Positions 36,481 through 44,918 of a stretch of 64,000 nt of DNA are shown here, in pieces. The translations under genes were made by a program, and so were the position numbers. The notes under the pieces are model-generated. The model did not search any database, was not told the origin of the DNA, and worked only from the letters and a program-made list of their open reading frames with translations. The stretch spans positions 372,001 through 436,000 of the forward strand of contig NZ_BLLG01000005.1 of NCBI RefSeq assembly GCF_011766325.1. Reading direction: 5' to 3'. Numbering within the stretch: position 1 is the first letter of the stretch; every line of letters begins with the position of its first letter. Source of the stretch: Streptomyces pacificus (lineage in GTDB: Bacteria; Actinomycetota; Actinomycetes; Streptomycetales; Streptomycetaceae).

Positions 36481-36939
36481 ATGCGGCTTTCCCCCCTCCC
36501 CCGTAGAGCGACACCCAAGATCGCCCGATACCTCGCGGCCGGTCTCGCGGCGGCCACCGTCGCGACCGGTGCGACCTGGGTGGTCACTCCATCCCAGGCC
36601 TCCGCGGCCCCTGTCGGCGCACAGCGGATCGACGGCTGGATCACGCACTCCCTGGCGGTCATGGAGGCCAAGGGAATCCCCGGCAGCTACCACGGGATCC
36701 ACCGCAATCTGATGCGCGAGTCGAGCGGCGATCCCTACGCGATCAACCTCTGGGATTCCAACGCGAAAAAGGGCATTCCCTCCAAGGGCCTCATGCAGGT
36801 AATTGAACCGACATTTCGGGCATACCATGTCGAAGGCACCTCATGGGATATTTACGACCCCATTGCCAATATCACTGCGGCATGCAACTACGCGGCCAAG
36901 CGCTACGGGTCCATCGACAACGTCAACGGCCCCTACTGA
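36481..36939 (+). CDS. Secreted SLT-domain (lytic transglycosylase-like) protein
   Basis: A 152-residue exported protein from the ATG at 36481, with AAAGGG nine bases upstream; an in-frame ATG at 36463 lacks a ribosome binding site. Residues 1-37 are a signal peptide ending near ASA. The rest is a compact SLT/lysozyme-like domain: HGIHRNLMRESSGDPYAINLW holds the catalytic Glu followed by Ser, then PSKGLMQVIEPTFRAYH and NITAACNYAAKRYGS. It would cleave peptidoglycan outside the cell. At about 115 mature residues it is short, with no cell-wall-binding domain. Base composition is a little lower in G/C than its neighbours. Confidence 0.88.
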   Translation: MRLSPLPRRATPKIARYLAAGLAAATVATGATWVVTPSQASAAPVGAQRIDGWITHSLAVMEAKGIPGSYHGIHRNLMRESSGDPYAINLWDSNAKKGIPSKGLMQVIEPTFRAYHVEGTSWDIYDPIANITAACNYAAKRYGSIDNVNGPY

Positions 36940-37306
36940 ACCTCTGCCCCCCACCCACCCCCTGCGCCGTCTCCCCACCCGCCGGGCAGCCCGCGGTCCC
37001 CATGACGTGCCGGGTACCGCGAGCCACGGCCCGCACGTGCGACGGCCATGGCTCTGACGGCGCCCGCGCCCGTGTCTTGCGCAACGGCGCCCGTCTCCGC
37101 ACCCGTACCCGTACCCGTCCCTGGACGCGTCCCCTCAACCCTGCGGGTGCCCGTTCCCTCAGCGGCCTCCCTACCGGGTCCGCCCTTGCGTCCCGCCCGC
37201 CACGGGCATCTGACGGATCCGTCTGAGCTGCGGAGAAGCCCCCACCCGCAGACGTTAGGGTGGGCGCGACACGGCAGACCGCCCCCCCCAGGAGCCAGGA
37301 GCAGAC
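36940..37306. other. Intergenic region between SLT gene and nadE
   Basis: No gene is seen. A short CCCGTA repeat occurs near 37097-37115, and two AGGAGC-type sequences just before nadE provide its ribosome binding site. Confidence 0.5.
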
Positions 37307-38137
37307 GTGAGCGAGTCGGCGCCCATCGCCCTGCAGCAGGAGATAGCCCGGGAACTCCAGGTCGCCGAGACCTTCGATGCCGAGCACGAGATCGAGCGCC
37401 GGGTGGCCTTCCTCGCCGACCGCCTGACCTCCACCGGTCTGCGTTCCCTGGTGCTCGGGATCAGCGGCGGTGTCGACTCCACCACCACCGGCAGGCTCTG
37501 CCAGCTCGCGGTGGAGCGCGCCCGGGCGGCCGGGCACGAGGCGCGGTTCCACGCGATGCGCCTGCCGTACGGGGTGCAGGCGGACGAGCACGACGCGCAG
37601 CTCGCGCTGGCCTTCATCCGGGCCGACCAGGTGCTGACCGTGGACATCAGGCCGGCGAGCGACGCCGCCCTCGCCGCCTTGCCCGCCTCGGGGGTGGCCT
37701 TCCTCGACGCCCACCACCGGGACTTCGTGCTCGGCAACATCAAGGCCCGGCAGCGCATGATCGCCCAGTACGCGGTAGCGGGCGCGCACGACGGTCTGGT
37801 CGTCGGCACCGACCACGCCGCCGAGGCGGTCTCCGGCTTCTTCACCAAGTTCGGCGACGGCGCCGCGGACCTCGTGCCGCTGACCGGCCTGACCAAGCGC
37901 CGGGTGCGCGCCGTCGCCGACGCGCTGGGTGCGCCCGCCGAACTGGTGTGGAAGACCCCGACGGCCGACCTGGAGACCCTCGACCCGGGCAAGGCGGACG
38001 AGGACGCGCTCGGGGTCACCTACGACGACATCGACGACTTCCTGGAAGGCAAGCCGGTGGACGCGCGCGCCTTCGAGACGATCGTCCGCCGCTTCCGGGC
38101 CACCGGCCACAAGCGAGCGCTGCCCGTCGCCCCCTGA
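37307..38137 (+). CDS. nadE: Ammonia-dependent NAD+ synthetase
   Basis: NadE amidates nicotinate adenine dinucleotide to NAD+. The 276-residue length and lack of a nitrilase domain indicate the ammonia-dependent form. The PP-loop SGGVDST is at residues 53-59. [32 protein letters not shown] and KTPTADLE are further family segments. The GTG start at 37307 has AGGAG six bases upstream. It is followed by a strong bidirectional terminator. Confidence 0.96.
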   Translation: MSESAPIALQQEIARELQVAETFDAEHEIERRVAFLADRLTSTGLRSLVLGISGGVDSTTTGRLCQLAVERARAAGHEARFHAMRLPYGVQADEHDAQLALAFIRADQVLTVDIRPASDAALAALPASGVAFLDAHHRDFVLGNIKARQRMIAQYAVAGAHDGLVVGTDHAAEAVSGFFTKFGDGAADLVPLTGLTKRRVRAVADALGAPAELVWKTPTADLETLDPGKADEDALGVTYDDIDDFLEGKPVDARAFETIVRRFRATGHKRALPVAP

Positions 38138-38245
38138 GGGCCGGCGCTTCCCGCAGGGGCCGGGGCGCTGACGGCCCGTCGGGGACCACCGCCGCGACCG
38201 CCGTCGGACCGGGACCACCGCCGAAGCCGCGTCGGGCCGACGAGA

Positions 38246-38287
38246 AGACCCCCGCCGTCCTGCGCTTCCGCAGGTCGACGGGGGTCT
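38246..38287. terminator. Bidirectional terminator between nadE and tRNA-Tyr
   Basis: AGACCCCCG (38246-38254) pairs with CGGGGGTCT (38279-38287), and inside it CCTGCG-CTTC-CGCAGG forms a second perfect stem. It serves the converging nadE and tRNA-Tyr transcripts. Confidence 0.85.
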
Positions 38288-38296
38288 CACTTCGCG

Positions 38297-38378
38297 TGGC
38301 GGCGCCAGGATTCGAACCTGGGTAGGCTAAGCCGACGGATTTACAGTCCGCTCCCATTGGCCACTCGGGCACACCGCC
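38297..38378 (-). tRNA. tRNA-Tyr (GTA anticodon)
   Basis: An 82-nt class II tRNA on the minus strand, with acceptor stem GGCGGTG/CGCCGCC, anticodon loop CTGTAAA (GTA), a long variable arm, T-arm CCCAGGTTCGAATCCTGG and discriminator A. Confidence 0.96.
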
Positions 38379-38568
38379 ATGGGATGCCGCTCTGGAGCGG
38401 CTTGCGCGTGGTGCTCCGGGGCGACGACGTAAACGATACCCGATGCCCAGGGGTGCTCTGCCACCGGTTTGATCAGCACCTGCGGCGGACGCGGGTGGCT
38501 AGGCTTTGCCCTGGCGGTCCGGGCATCCGGCCGTGCGTACAGCCACCCGATACAAGGAGCCACAGGAC

Positions 38569-39057
38569 ATGGCCGACTCCAGTTTCGACATCGTCTCGAA
38601 GGTCGAGCGGCAGGAGGTCGACAACGCCCTCAACCAGGCCGCAAAGGAGATCTCGCAGCGCTACGACTTCAAGGGAACCGGCGCGACCATCGAGTGGTCG
38701 GGCGAGAAGATCCTGATGCAGGCGAGCGGCGAGGAGCGGGTCAAGGCGATCCTCGACATCTTCCAGTCCAAACTGATCAAGCGCGGTATCTCGCTGAAGG
38801 CGCTGGAGACCGGCGAACCGCAGCTCTCCGGCAAGGAGTACAAGCTCTTCGCCTCGATCCAGGAGGGTATCTCCCAGGAGAACGCGAAGAAGGTCGCCAA
38901 GACCATCCGAGACGAGGGCCCGAAGGGCGTCAAGGCCCAGGTGCAGGGCGACGAGCTGCGGGTCAGCTCGAAGAGCCGGGACGACCTGCAGGCCGTCATC
39001 ACGCTGCTGAAGGGCAAGGACTTCGACTTCGCCCTGCAGTTCGTCAACTACCGCTGA
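38569..39057 (+). CDS. yajQ: YajQ family cyclic-di-GMP-binding protein
   Basis: A 162-residue cytoplasmic protein, the normal family length, from the ATG at 38569 with AAGGAG upstream. Signatures are [30 protein letters not shown] and the C-terminal [17 protein letters not shown]. YajQ proteins have two ferredoxin-like domains; some bind c-di-GMP and act as regulators in Xanthomonas and Pseudomonas. The role in actinobacteria is not established. Confidence 0.95.
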   Translation: MADSSFDIVSKVERQEVDNALNQAAKEISQRYDFKGTGATIEWSGEKILMQASGEERVKAILDIFQSKLIKRGISLKALETGEPQLSGKEYKLFASIQEGISQENAKKVAKTIRDEGPKGVKAQVQGDELRVSSKSRDDLQAVITLLKGKDFDFALQFVNYR

Positions 39058-39100
39058 TCAAGTGGCCTGACCTGCACGGGCGTAGTCAGGCTGAGCGGGC

Positions 39101-39160
39101 AGGGCACAACGGGGGACATATCCCCGAGGACTGCCTCAACGGCGGCCCCCGTTGTGCCCT
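39101..39160 (+). terminator. Long hairpin downstream of yajQ
   Basis: AGGGCACAACGGGGG (39101-39115) pairs perfectly over 15 bp with 39146-39160 around a 30-nt loop, 44 bp after the yajQ stop. It is probably the yajQ terminator, though the loop is large. The rest of the gap to 39415 shows no gene. Confidence 0.65.
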
Positions 39161-39415
39161 CCTCGTCCGGCCGCAGGTGTGCGGGTATGTGTCGAGCCTG
39201 ATCGACGGCTTGGGGAGGCCGGGCGCGGAGCGCCCCGCTTCGCGTACCGGCGGAGGGCCCCGTCCCCGGGGCAGCCGGGTCACGCCGGGTGGTCCGGCTA
39301 CCCGCGGCGGGATGCCGGGCCGGGGCGCCGTTGCCGCGTTCGAGAGATCTCCATCCGCCCGAGACCGCACCGACGACCCGATGCCGCGAGGGTCGCAGGG
39401 TCCGCCGGACAGGTT

Positions 39416-39685
39416 CTAGCGGGACCGGGAGTGGCCGAAGAGGATCCGGTACGCGATCAGCAGGACGAGTGCACCGCCGATGGCGGACACCCAGGTGGCC
39501 CCGTCATAGAAGTCCTGGGCGATCGGCCGGTCCAGGAAGCGGGACGATATCCAGCCACCGACGAAGGCGCCGGCGACCCCGATGAGAGTGGTGCCGATCA
39601 GTCCGCCCGGGTCCCGGCCGGGAAGCAGGATCTTGGCGACGATCCCCGCGAGCAGCCCGAGGATGATCCAGCTGATGATGCCCAT
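39416..39685 (-). CDS. GlsB/YeaQ/YmgE stress-response membrane protein
   Basis: An 89-residue membrane protein from the ATG at 39685 (MGIISWIILGLLAGIVAK). Family marks are the repeated Gly-rich helices, GRDPGGLIGTTLIGVAGAFVGGW and a third helix near the C-terminus. These Transgly_assoc proteins are linked to stress responses, with unknown biochemistry. It is divergent from the permease gene across 116 bp. Confidence 0.92.
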   Translation of the reverse strand: MGIISWIILGLLAGIVAKILLPGRDPGGLIGTTLIGVAGAFVGGWISSRFLDRPIAQDFYDGATWVSAIGGALVLLIAYRILFGHSRSR

Positions 39686-39801
39686 GCCATGACCTGCCTT
39701 TCGTTGTGCGCGTTCCCGGGTTTCCTCCCCGTAACGCGCTGCTGCCATGTAGGACGATCGTGGTACGGAGTGCGGTTGCGGCCGTGCGTAGGGTGCGGCG
39801 T

Positions 39802-41046
39802 ATGACACATGAGCTGCGCAGGTCGCTGGGCGTGTTCGACGCCGTGGTCATCGGTCTGGGCTCGATGGTCGGAGCCGGGGTGTTCGTCGCCCTGGCGCCC
39901 GCGGGCTCGGCGGCCGGCACCGGGCCGCTGCTGCTCCTTGCGCTGGGTCTCGCCGCGGCCGTCGCCTACTGCAACGCCACGGCGTCGGCCCGGCTCGCGG
40001 CCCGCTACCCGGCGTCGGGCGGGACGTATGTGTACGGGCGGGAGCGGCTCGGACCGTTCTGGGGGTATCTCGCGGGCTGGGCGTTCGTCGTCGGCAAGAC
40101 CGCCTCGTGCGCGGCGATGGCGCTGACGGCGGGGGCGTACCTGTGGCCGGAACAGGCGCACGCCGTCGCCGTGGCGGCTGTCGTGTCCCTGACCGCCGTG
40201 AACTACGGAGGCGTCCGGAAGTCCGCCTGGCTGACCCGGGCCATCGTCGCGGCCGTGCTCGCGGTGCTGGCGGCGGTCGCCACCGCCTCCCTCGCCTCGC
40301 CGTCAGCGGACCCGGAGCGGCTGCTGTCGGGTGGCCCCGGCGGCGGCACGGGCGGTGTGCTGCAGGCCGCCGGACTGCTGTTCTTCGCCTTCGCCGGATA
40401 CGCGAGGATCGCCACGCTCGGCGAGGAGGTGCGCGACCCGGCCCGGACGATCCCACGCGCGATCCCACTCGCCCTGGGCATCACCCTGGCGGTGTACCTG
40501 GCCGTGGCCTGCGCGGTCGTCTCGGTGCTCGGCGTCGGCGGGCTCGGCCGGGCGGCGGCCCCGCTGGCCGAAGCGGTACGGGCGGCGGGGGCGGAAGGGC
40601 TGGTCCCCGCGGTGACGGCCGGTGCGGCGGTGGCCGCGCTCGGCTCGTTGCTCGCGCTGATCCTCGGTGTGTCCCGGACGACGCTGGCGATGGCCAGGGA
40701 CGGTCATCTGCCGCGTACGCTCGCCGCCGTCCACCCCCGCTTCAGGGTCCCGCACCACGCGGAGCTGGCGGTGGGGTCGGTGGTGGCCGTGGTGGCGGCG
40801 ACGGCGGATCTGCGGGGCGCGATCGGCTTCTCGTCGTTCGGTGTGCTCGTGTACTACGCCCTCGCCAACGCCTCGGCCTGGACGCTCGGTTCCCGGGGGC
40901 GGGTGCTGACCGCCGCCGGGCTGGCGGGTTGCCTGGTGCTCGCGTTCGCCTTGCCGTCGTCGTCGGTGGTGGCGGGCGCGGCGGTGCTGGCTGCGGGAGC
41001 GGCGGCGTACGCGGTACGGGCACGGGCCGGCCGGGGACGGACCTGA
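39802..41046 (+). CDS. APC-family amino acid permease
   Basis: A 414-residue integral membrane protein with about 11-12 hydrophobic helices. The start MTHELRRSLGVFDAVVIGLG and GSMVGAGVF are the typical first-helix motif of the APC superfamily, and FFAFAGYARIATLGEEVRDP is the conserved sixth-helix region. The ATG at 39802 has no Shine-Dalgarno sequence, and TAGGGT seven bases before it could be the -10 of a leaderless message. The substrate is not predictable from sequence; amino acids or amines are likely. Confidence 0.9.
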   Translation: MTHELRRSLGVFDAVVIGLGSMVGAGVFVALAPAGSAAGTGPLLLLALGLAAAVAYCNATASARLAARYPASGGTYVYGRERLGPFWGYLAGWAFVVGKTASCAAMALTAGAYLWPEQAHAVAVAAVVSLTAVNYGGVRKSAWLTRAIVAAVLAVLAAVATASLASPSADPERLLSGGPGGGTGGVLQAAGLLFFAFAGYARIATLGEEVRDPARTIPRAIPLALGITLAVYLAVACAVVSVLGVGGLGRAAAPLAEAVRAAGAEGLVPAVTAGAAVAALGSLLALILGVSRTTLAMARDGHLPRTLAAVHPRFRVPHHAELAVGSVVAVVAATADLRGAIGFSSFGVLVYYALANASAWTLGSRGRVLTAAGLAGCLVLAFALPSSSVVAGAAVLAAGAAAYAVRARAGRGRT

Positions 41047-41150
41047 AGCCCCCCTCGCCCGGGAGCCGGTGGTACGGGCGCGGGCCGGCCGGGCGGAGGC
41101 CGGCCGTGCGCCTCGCCTCATGGCGGACGGCCGGTGGCCGCCTGGTGACC

Positions 41151-41208
41151 GGACGGCTGGCCGCTACCGCGTCGCGAACGGACGGCTGGCCGCTACCGCG
41201 TCGCGAAC
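41151..41208. repeat. Perfect 29-bp tandem duplication
   Basis: Two identical 29-bp copies (41151-41179 and 41180-41208) abut, and the second includes the stop codon and last codons of the minus-strand yccF gene. The first copy lies just outside it. Confidence 0.95.
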
Positions 41209-41585
41209 GGCTGGTCGCTCGGCACGATCTCCTTGCCCAGCGGCAGCAGTGACACGGGGATCAGCTTGAAGTTCGCGATGGCCAGGGGGATGCCGATGAC
41301 GGTGAGGCAGAGGGCGATGCCCGTGGCGATGTGCCCGAGGGCCAGCCACCAGCCGGCCAGCACCAGCCAGATCACGTTCCCGATGCAGGACGGGGCGCCC
41401 GCGTCCCGGCGCTCGACCACCGTCCGGCCGAAGGGCCACAGGGTGTAGCCGGCGATCCGGAAGGCCGCCAGGCCGAACGGGATGCCGATGACGGTGAGGC
41501 AGAGCAGGATGCCGGCCAGCAGATAGCCGAGGAACAGCCAGAATCCGCCCAGGACGAGCCAGATGACGTTGAGGACTGTCTTCAT
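41193..41585 (-). CDS. yccF: YccF-domain inner membrane protein
   Basis: A 130-residue membrane protein with two copies of the YccF (DUF307) repeat: [20 protein letters not shown]...LTVIGIPFG and [20 protein letters not shown]...LTVIGIPLA. Each has two helices. Its ATG overlaps the htpX stop by the ATGA pattern, so the two are translationally coupled. The function is unknown. The last four codons lie in a tandemly duplicated segment. Confidence 0.92.
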   Translation of the reverse strand: MKTVLNVIWLVLGGFWLFLGYLLAGILLCLTVIGIPFGLAAFRIAGYTLWPFGRTVVERRDAGAPSCIGNVIWLVLAGWWLALGHIATGIALCLTVIGIPLAIANFKLIPVSLLPLGKEIVPSDQPFATR

Positions 41586-42445
41586 GGGCGGTGACCTGCC
41601 ATCTGTTCGAGACGGGCGATGCGTTCGGCCATCGGTGGATGGGTGCTGAAGAGCCTGGTGACGGCCTCTCCCGGCCGGAAGGGATTCGCGATCATCATAT
41701 GACTTGCCGTCTCGATCTTCGGCTCCGGCGGCAGGGGCAGCTGCCTCGTGCCCTGCTCGAGCTTGCGCAGGGCGCTCGCGAGGGCGAGCGGGTCGCCCGT
41801 GAGCCTGGCGCCGTCCGCGTCGGCCTCGAACTCGCGGGAGCGGCTGATGGCAAGCTGGATGACGGACGCCGCGAGGGGGCCGAGGATCATGACCAGCAGC
41901 ATGCCGAACAGCCCGGGGCCGTCGTCGTCGTCCGAGCGGCCCAGGGGAATCAGCCAGGCGAAGTTCACCAGGAACATGATCACCGAGGCGAGGGCGCCGG
42001 CCACCGACGAGATGAGGATGTCCCGGTTGTAGACGTGGCTCAGCTCGTGGCCGAGCACGGCCCGCAGTTCGCGCTCGTCGAGGATCCGCAGGATGCCCTC
42101 GGTACAGCAGACCGCGGCGTTGCGCGGATTGCGCCCCGTGGCGAAGGCGTTCGGCGCCTGGGTCGGTGAGATGTACAGCCGGGGCATCGGCCGGCGGGCG
42201 TGGGTGGAGAGCTCGCGGACGATCCGGTACAGCGCGGGTGCCTCGAACTCGCTCACCGGGCGGGCGCGCATGGCCCGCAGCGCGAGCTTGTCGCTGTTCC
42301 AGTAGGCGTAGGCGTTCGTCCCCAGGGCGACGACCACGGCCACGACCAGGCCGGTACGGCCGAACAGACTGCCGATGACGATGATGAGGGCCGACAGCCC
42401 TCCGAGGAGAACGGCGGTCCTCAGTCCGTTGTGCCGGCGGTGCAC
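41582..42445 (-). CDS. htpX: HtpX-like membrane zinc metalloprotease (M48)
   Basis: A 287-residue M48B protease that degrades misfolded membrane proteins. Two N-terminal membrane helices (about residues 8-45) precede the zinc motif HELSH (133-137). Further hydrophobic segments follow near 145-195, and the third ligand region is [13 protein letters not shown]. The GTG at 42445 has GGAGG about eight bases upstream. It is coupled to yccF. Confidence 0.94.
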   Translation of the reverse strand: MHRRHNGLRTAVLLGGLSALIIVIGSLFGRTGLVVAVVVALGTNAYAYWNSDKLALRAMRARPVSEFEAPALYRIVRELSTHARRPMPRLYISPTQAPNAFATGRNPRNAAVCCTEGILRILDERELRAVLGHELSHVYNRDILISSVAGALASVIMFLVNFAWLIPLGRSDDDDGPGLFGMLLVMILGPLAASVIQLAISRSREFEADADGARLTGDPLALASALRKLEQGTRQLPLPPEPKIETASHMMIANPFRPGEAVTRLFSTHPPMAERIARLEQMAGHRP

Positions 42446-42607
42446 GGTACGCCCTCCAAGTGGTTCGGCAGGGGAACCTCTGCGGTCGCGGTCCGCTCTC
42501 CAGTGGACCCTCCCGTACTGGTCAACGCCAGGCGGGAGCCGCGGGTTCCCCCGCCGCCAGGGGCGTGGACGGCGGCACCGCTGGGCCGTTCGGGCGACCC
42601 GGCCGGC

Positions 42608-43066
42608 TCAGCGCTGCGACGGGAGCAGCCCGGCCTTCTCGAGTGCCTCGGGGAGCGGCTGCACATCGCTGGTGCAGTGGGCGCAGCGGCTGGCGATCGC
42701 GGGGATCTCCGTGTAGCAGCGCGGGCAGTCGCGCACCGCGGCCTTGATCCCGGCCGGCTTCTCCTTGGTGAAGCGGTTCTGGACCTTCAGCATCGGGACG
42801 ACGACGAAGAAGTAGAGGACCGCCGCGGTGATCAGGAAGGCGATGGCGGCGCTGACGAAGAGGCCGTAGGGGAACTTCACCCCCTGGACGGTGAAGACGG
42901 CCTTGCTGAAGTCGCCGGCGCCCTTCGTGGCCACGCCGATCAGCGGGGTGATGAAGGCGTTGCTGAATCCCGTGACGACCGCTGTGAAAGCGGAGCCGAC
43001 CGCGAGACCGATCGCCAAGGTGATCACGTTCCCGCGGAGGATGAAGTCCTTGAACCCGCTCAGCAC
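42608..43066 (-). CDS. mscL: Large-conductance mechanosensitive channel with zinc-ribbon-like tail
   Basis: MscL releases solutes when membrane tension rises. From the GTG at 43066, with AAAGGAGT eight bases upstream, the protein has 152 residues. Residues 1-105 are a standard MscL: FKDFILRGNVITLAIGLAVG for the N-helix and TM1, a periplasmic loop, and TM2 at about 72-92. After the cytoplasmic helix region there is CPRC...CAHC (Cys 114, 117, 128, 131), a likely zinc ribbon absent from E. coli MscL. Five 13-bp tandem repeats begin directly at its ribosome binding site. Confidence 0.92.
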   Translation of the reverse strand: MLSGFKDFILRGNVITLAIGLAVGSAFTAVVTGFSNAFITPLIGVATKGAGDFSKAVFTVQGVKFPYGLFVSAAIAFLITAAVLYFFVVVPMLKVQNRFTKEKPAGIKAAVRDCPRCYTEIPAIASRCAHCTSDVQPLPEALEKAGLLPSQR

Positions 43067-43079
43067 AGCGGTACTCCTT

Positions 43080-43144
43080 TGCCGTCGCTGTTTGCCGTTG
43101 CTGTCTGCCGTTGCTGTCTGCCGTCGCCGTCTGCCGTCGCTGCC
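43080..43144. repeat. Five 13-bp tandem repeats in the mscL 5' region
   Basis: Five abutting copies of TGCCGTTGCTGTC or close variants run from 43080 to 43144, starting at the upstream edge of the mscL ribosome binding site. The rest of the 260-bp gap to nuoN has no gene. Confidence 0.9.
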
Positions 43145-43328
43145 GGCCCGGCCCTGTGCCAGGCCTGCACCGTGTCGGGCCTGCACCGCGTCCGGGCTGC
43201 CGCCATCCGTGTGCGGTCACCACCGTGCCCGTTGCGGGCGCCGCTTGTCGAACCGCCGGTTCCGCCCGCCCGGCGGCCCCGCCCGCCCGTGTCGTGGACG
43301 GGTCGGAGGGGTCGAACGCGCGGACGGG

Positions 43329-44918
43329 TCAGAAGAGGTCGATGGCGGCGAAGCGCAGGACGAGCTGAGGCCAGCCGGAGAGCACGACTCCCGCGGCGGC
43401 GGTGAGCACGATGGCGGTGGTGACCAGTGCGGGGCCGCGACGTCCGGCCGGAGAGCCGTCCTGCAGGGGCGCGGCTGCGGGCGCGGGCGCCTCGTGCGGC
43501 GCCCGGAAGAGCTGCGCGGTCCACTGCAGGTAGTAGTAGAGCGCGATCACGACGTTGACCGCCATGACGACGGCGAGCCAGCCGAGGCCGGCGTCGACCG
43601 CGGTCGAGAACACCGCGACCTTGGCGAAGAGGCCGATGACACCGGGCGGCAGACCGGCCAGGCAGAGCAGGAAGAAGCCAAGCGCCAGGGCGGCCGCGGG
43701 GCGCGTCGCATACAGGCCGCGGTAGTCCGCGATCCGGTTCAGCGGCTTCGTACGGGCGACCAGGGCGACCACGGCGAAGGCCCCGAGGTTCACGACGGCG
43801 TACATCAGGGCGTACGCGACGGTGGCGCCGATCGGTACGTCCCCCGACCAGGCGGACGCGGCGACCGGGACCAGGATGTAGCCCGCCTGCCCCACCGAGG
43901 ACCAGGCCAGCAGCCGTACGGCGCTGTGCGCGCGAGTGGGCGACTGGCGAACTGCGGCGACGTTGCCCGCGGTCATGGTCAGGGCCGCCAGTACGGCGAC
44001 GACCGGGCCCCACACACCGGCGTGGGCGGGGAAGGCGATGACCGTCACCAGGATCAGCCCGGAGAAACCGACGGCCTTGCCGATGACGGAGAGATAGGCG
44101 GCGACGGGCAGCGGCGCGCCGACATAGGTGTCGGGCACCCAGAAGTGGAACGGTACGGCGGCGGTCTTGAAGGCGAAGCCGACCAGGGTGAGCGCCACAC
44201 CGGCCGCGGCCAGCGTGTCCAGCCGGCCGGGGACGTCGTCCATCCGGGCCGCGATCCGGGTCAGGTGGAGGCTGCCGGTCGTCGCGTAGACGAAGCTGAC
44301 GCCCAGCAGCATCACGGCGGTGGCCGTGACCGAGGACAGGAAGAACTTGAGCGCGGCCTCGCTGGACATCCGGTCGCCCCGGCGCATGCCGACCAGTGCG
44401 AACGCGGGCAGCGAGGCGACCTCGAGCGCGACGACGAGGGTGGCCAGGTCCCGCGCGGCGGGCAGCAGGGCCGCTCCGGCCGCCGAGGACAGCAGCAGGA
44501 ACCAGTACTCGCCGGCGGGCAGCCGCTTCCGGGTCTCGGTCACGGAGAGCAGCGCGGTGACGAGCGCCCCGCCCAGCACCAGGAACTGGATCACGAGCGT
44601 GAACCGGTCCACCGTGTAGCTGCACACGTCGGGGGCGGTGGTCAGGCAGAACGTGGCGCGGTCGGCCGTGCGCAGCGGCACCAGCGAGAGCAGCGCGACG
44701 GCGAGGGCCGCGACGGCCGCGTAGCCCAGCAGCGTCTTCTTCCGCTCGGCGACGAAGAGGTCGGCGACCAGGATGAGCAGGGCGGCCACCGCGGCGATGG
44801 TGGGCGGGGCGATCGCGAGCCAGTCGACGGACTGGACTACGGACTGGACGACCGGCTGGGCGGGGAACTGGACGGGAGGCGCGGAGAGCGCATGCGGTGC
44901 GGCGGCGGCCAGGGTCAT
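43329..44918 (-). CDS. nuoN: NADH-quinone oxidoreductase-type subunit N
   Basis: A 529-residue antiporter-like proton-pumping membrane subunit with about 14 helices. Conserved points include the Glu in VALEVASLPAF (about TM5), the lysine in GFAFKTAAVPFHFWVPD and the late KVAVFSTA segment. The ATG at 44918 overlaps the nuoM stop in an ATGA arrangement. The N-terminal Ala/Val/Gln-rich stretch of about 25 residues is a little longer than usual. It ends the operon; mscL follows after a repeat-rich gap. Confidence 0.95.
   Translation of the reverse strand: MTLAAAAPHALSAPPVQFPAQPVVQSVVQSVDWLAIAPPTIAAVAALLILVADLFVAERKKTLLGYAAVAALAVALLSLVPLRTADRATFCLTTAPDVCSYTVDRFTLVIQFLVLGGALVTALLSVTETRKRLPAGEYWFLLLSSAAGAALLPAARDLATLVVALEVASLPAFALVGMRRGDRMSSEAALKFFLSSVTATAVMLLGVSFVYATTGSLHLTRIAARMDDVPGRLDTLAAAGVALTLVGFAFKTAAVPFHFWVPDTYVGAPLPVAAYLSVIGKAVGFSGLILVTVIAFPAHAGVWGPVVAVLAALTMTAGNVAAVRQSPTRAHSAVRLLAWSSVGQAGYILVPVAASAWSGDVPIGATVAYALMYAVVNLGAFAVVALVARTKPLNRIADYRGLYATRPAAALALGFFLLCLAGLPPGVIGLFAKVAVFSTAVDAGLGWLAVVMAVNVVIALYYYLQWTAQLFRAPHEAPAPAAAPLQDGSPAGRRGPALVTTAIVLTAAAGVVLSGWPQLVLRFAAIDLF

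Noticed and set aside
43080-43144. Possible CRISPR or iteron origin
   Set aside because: Five 13-bp units are directly abutting, without spacers, and no replication gene is near.
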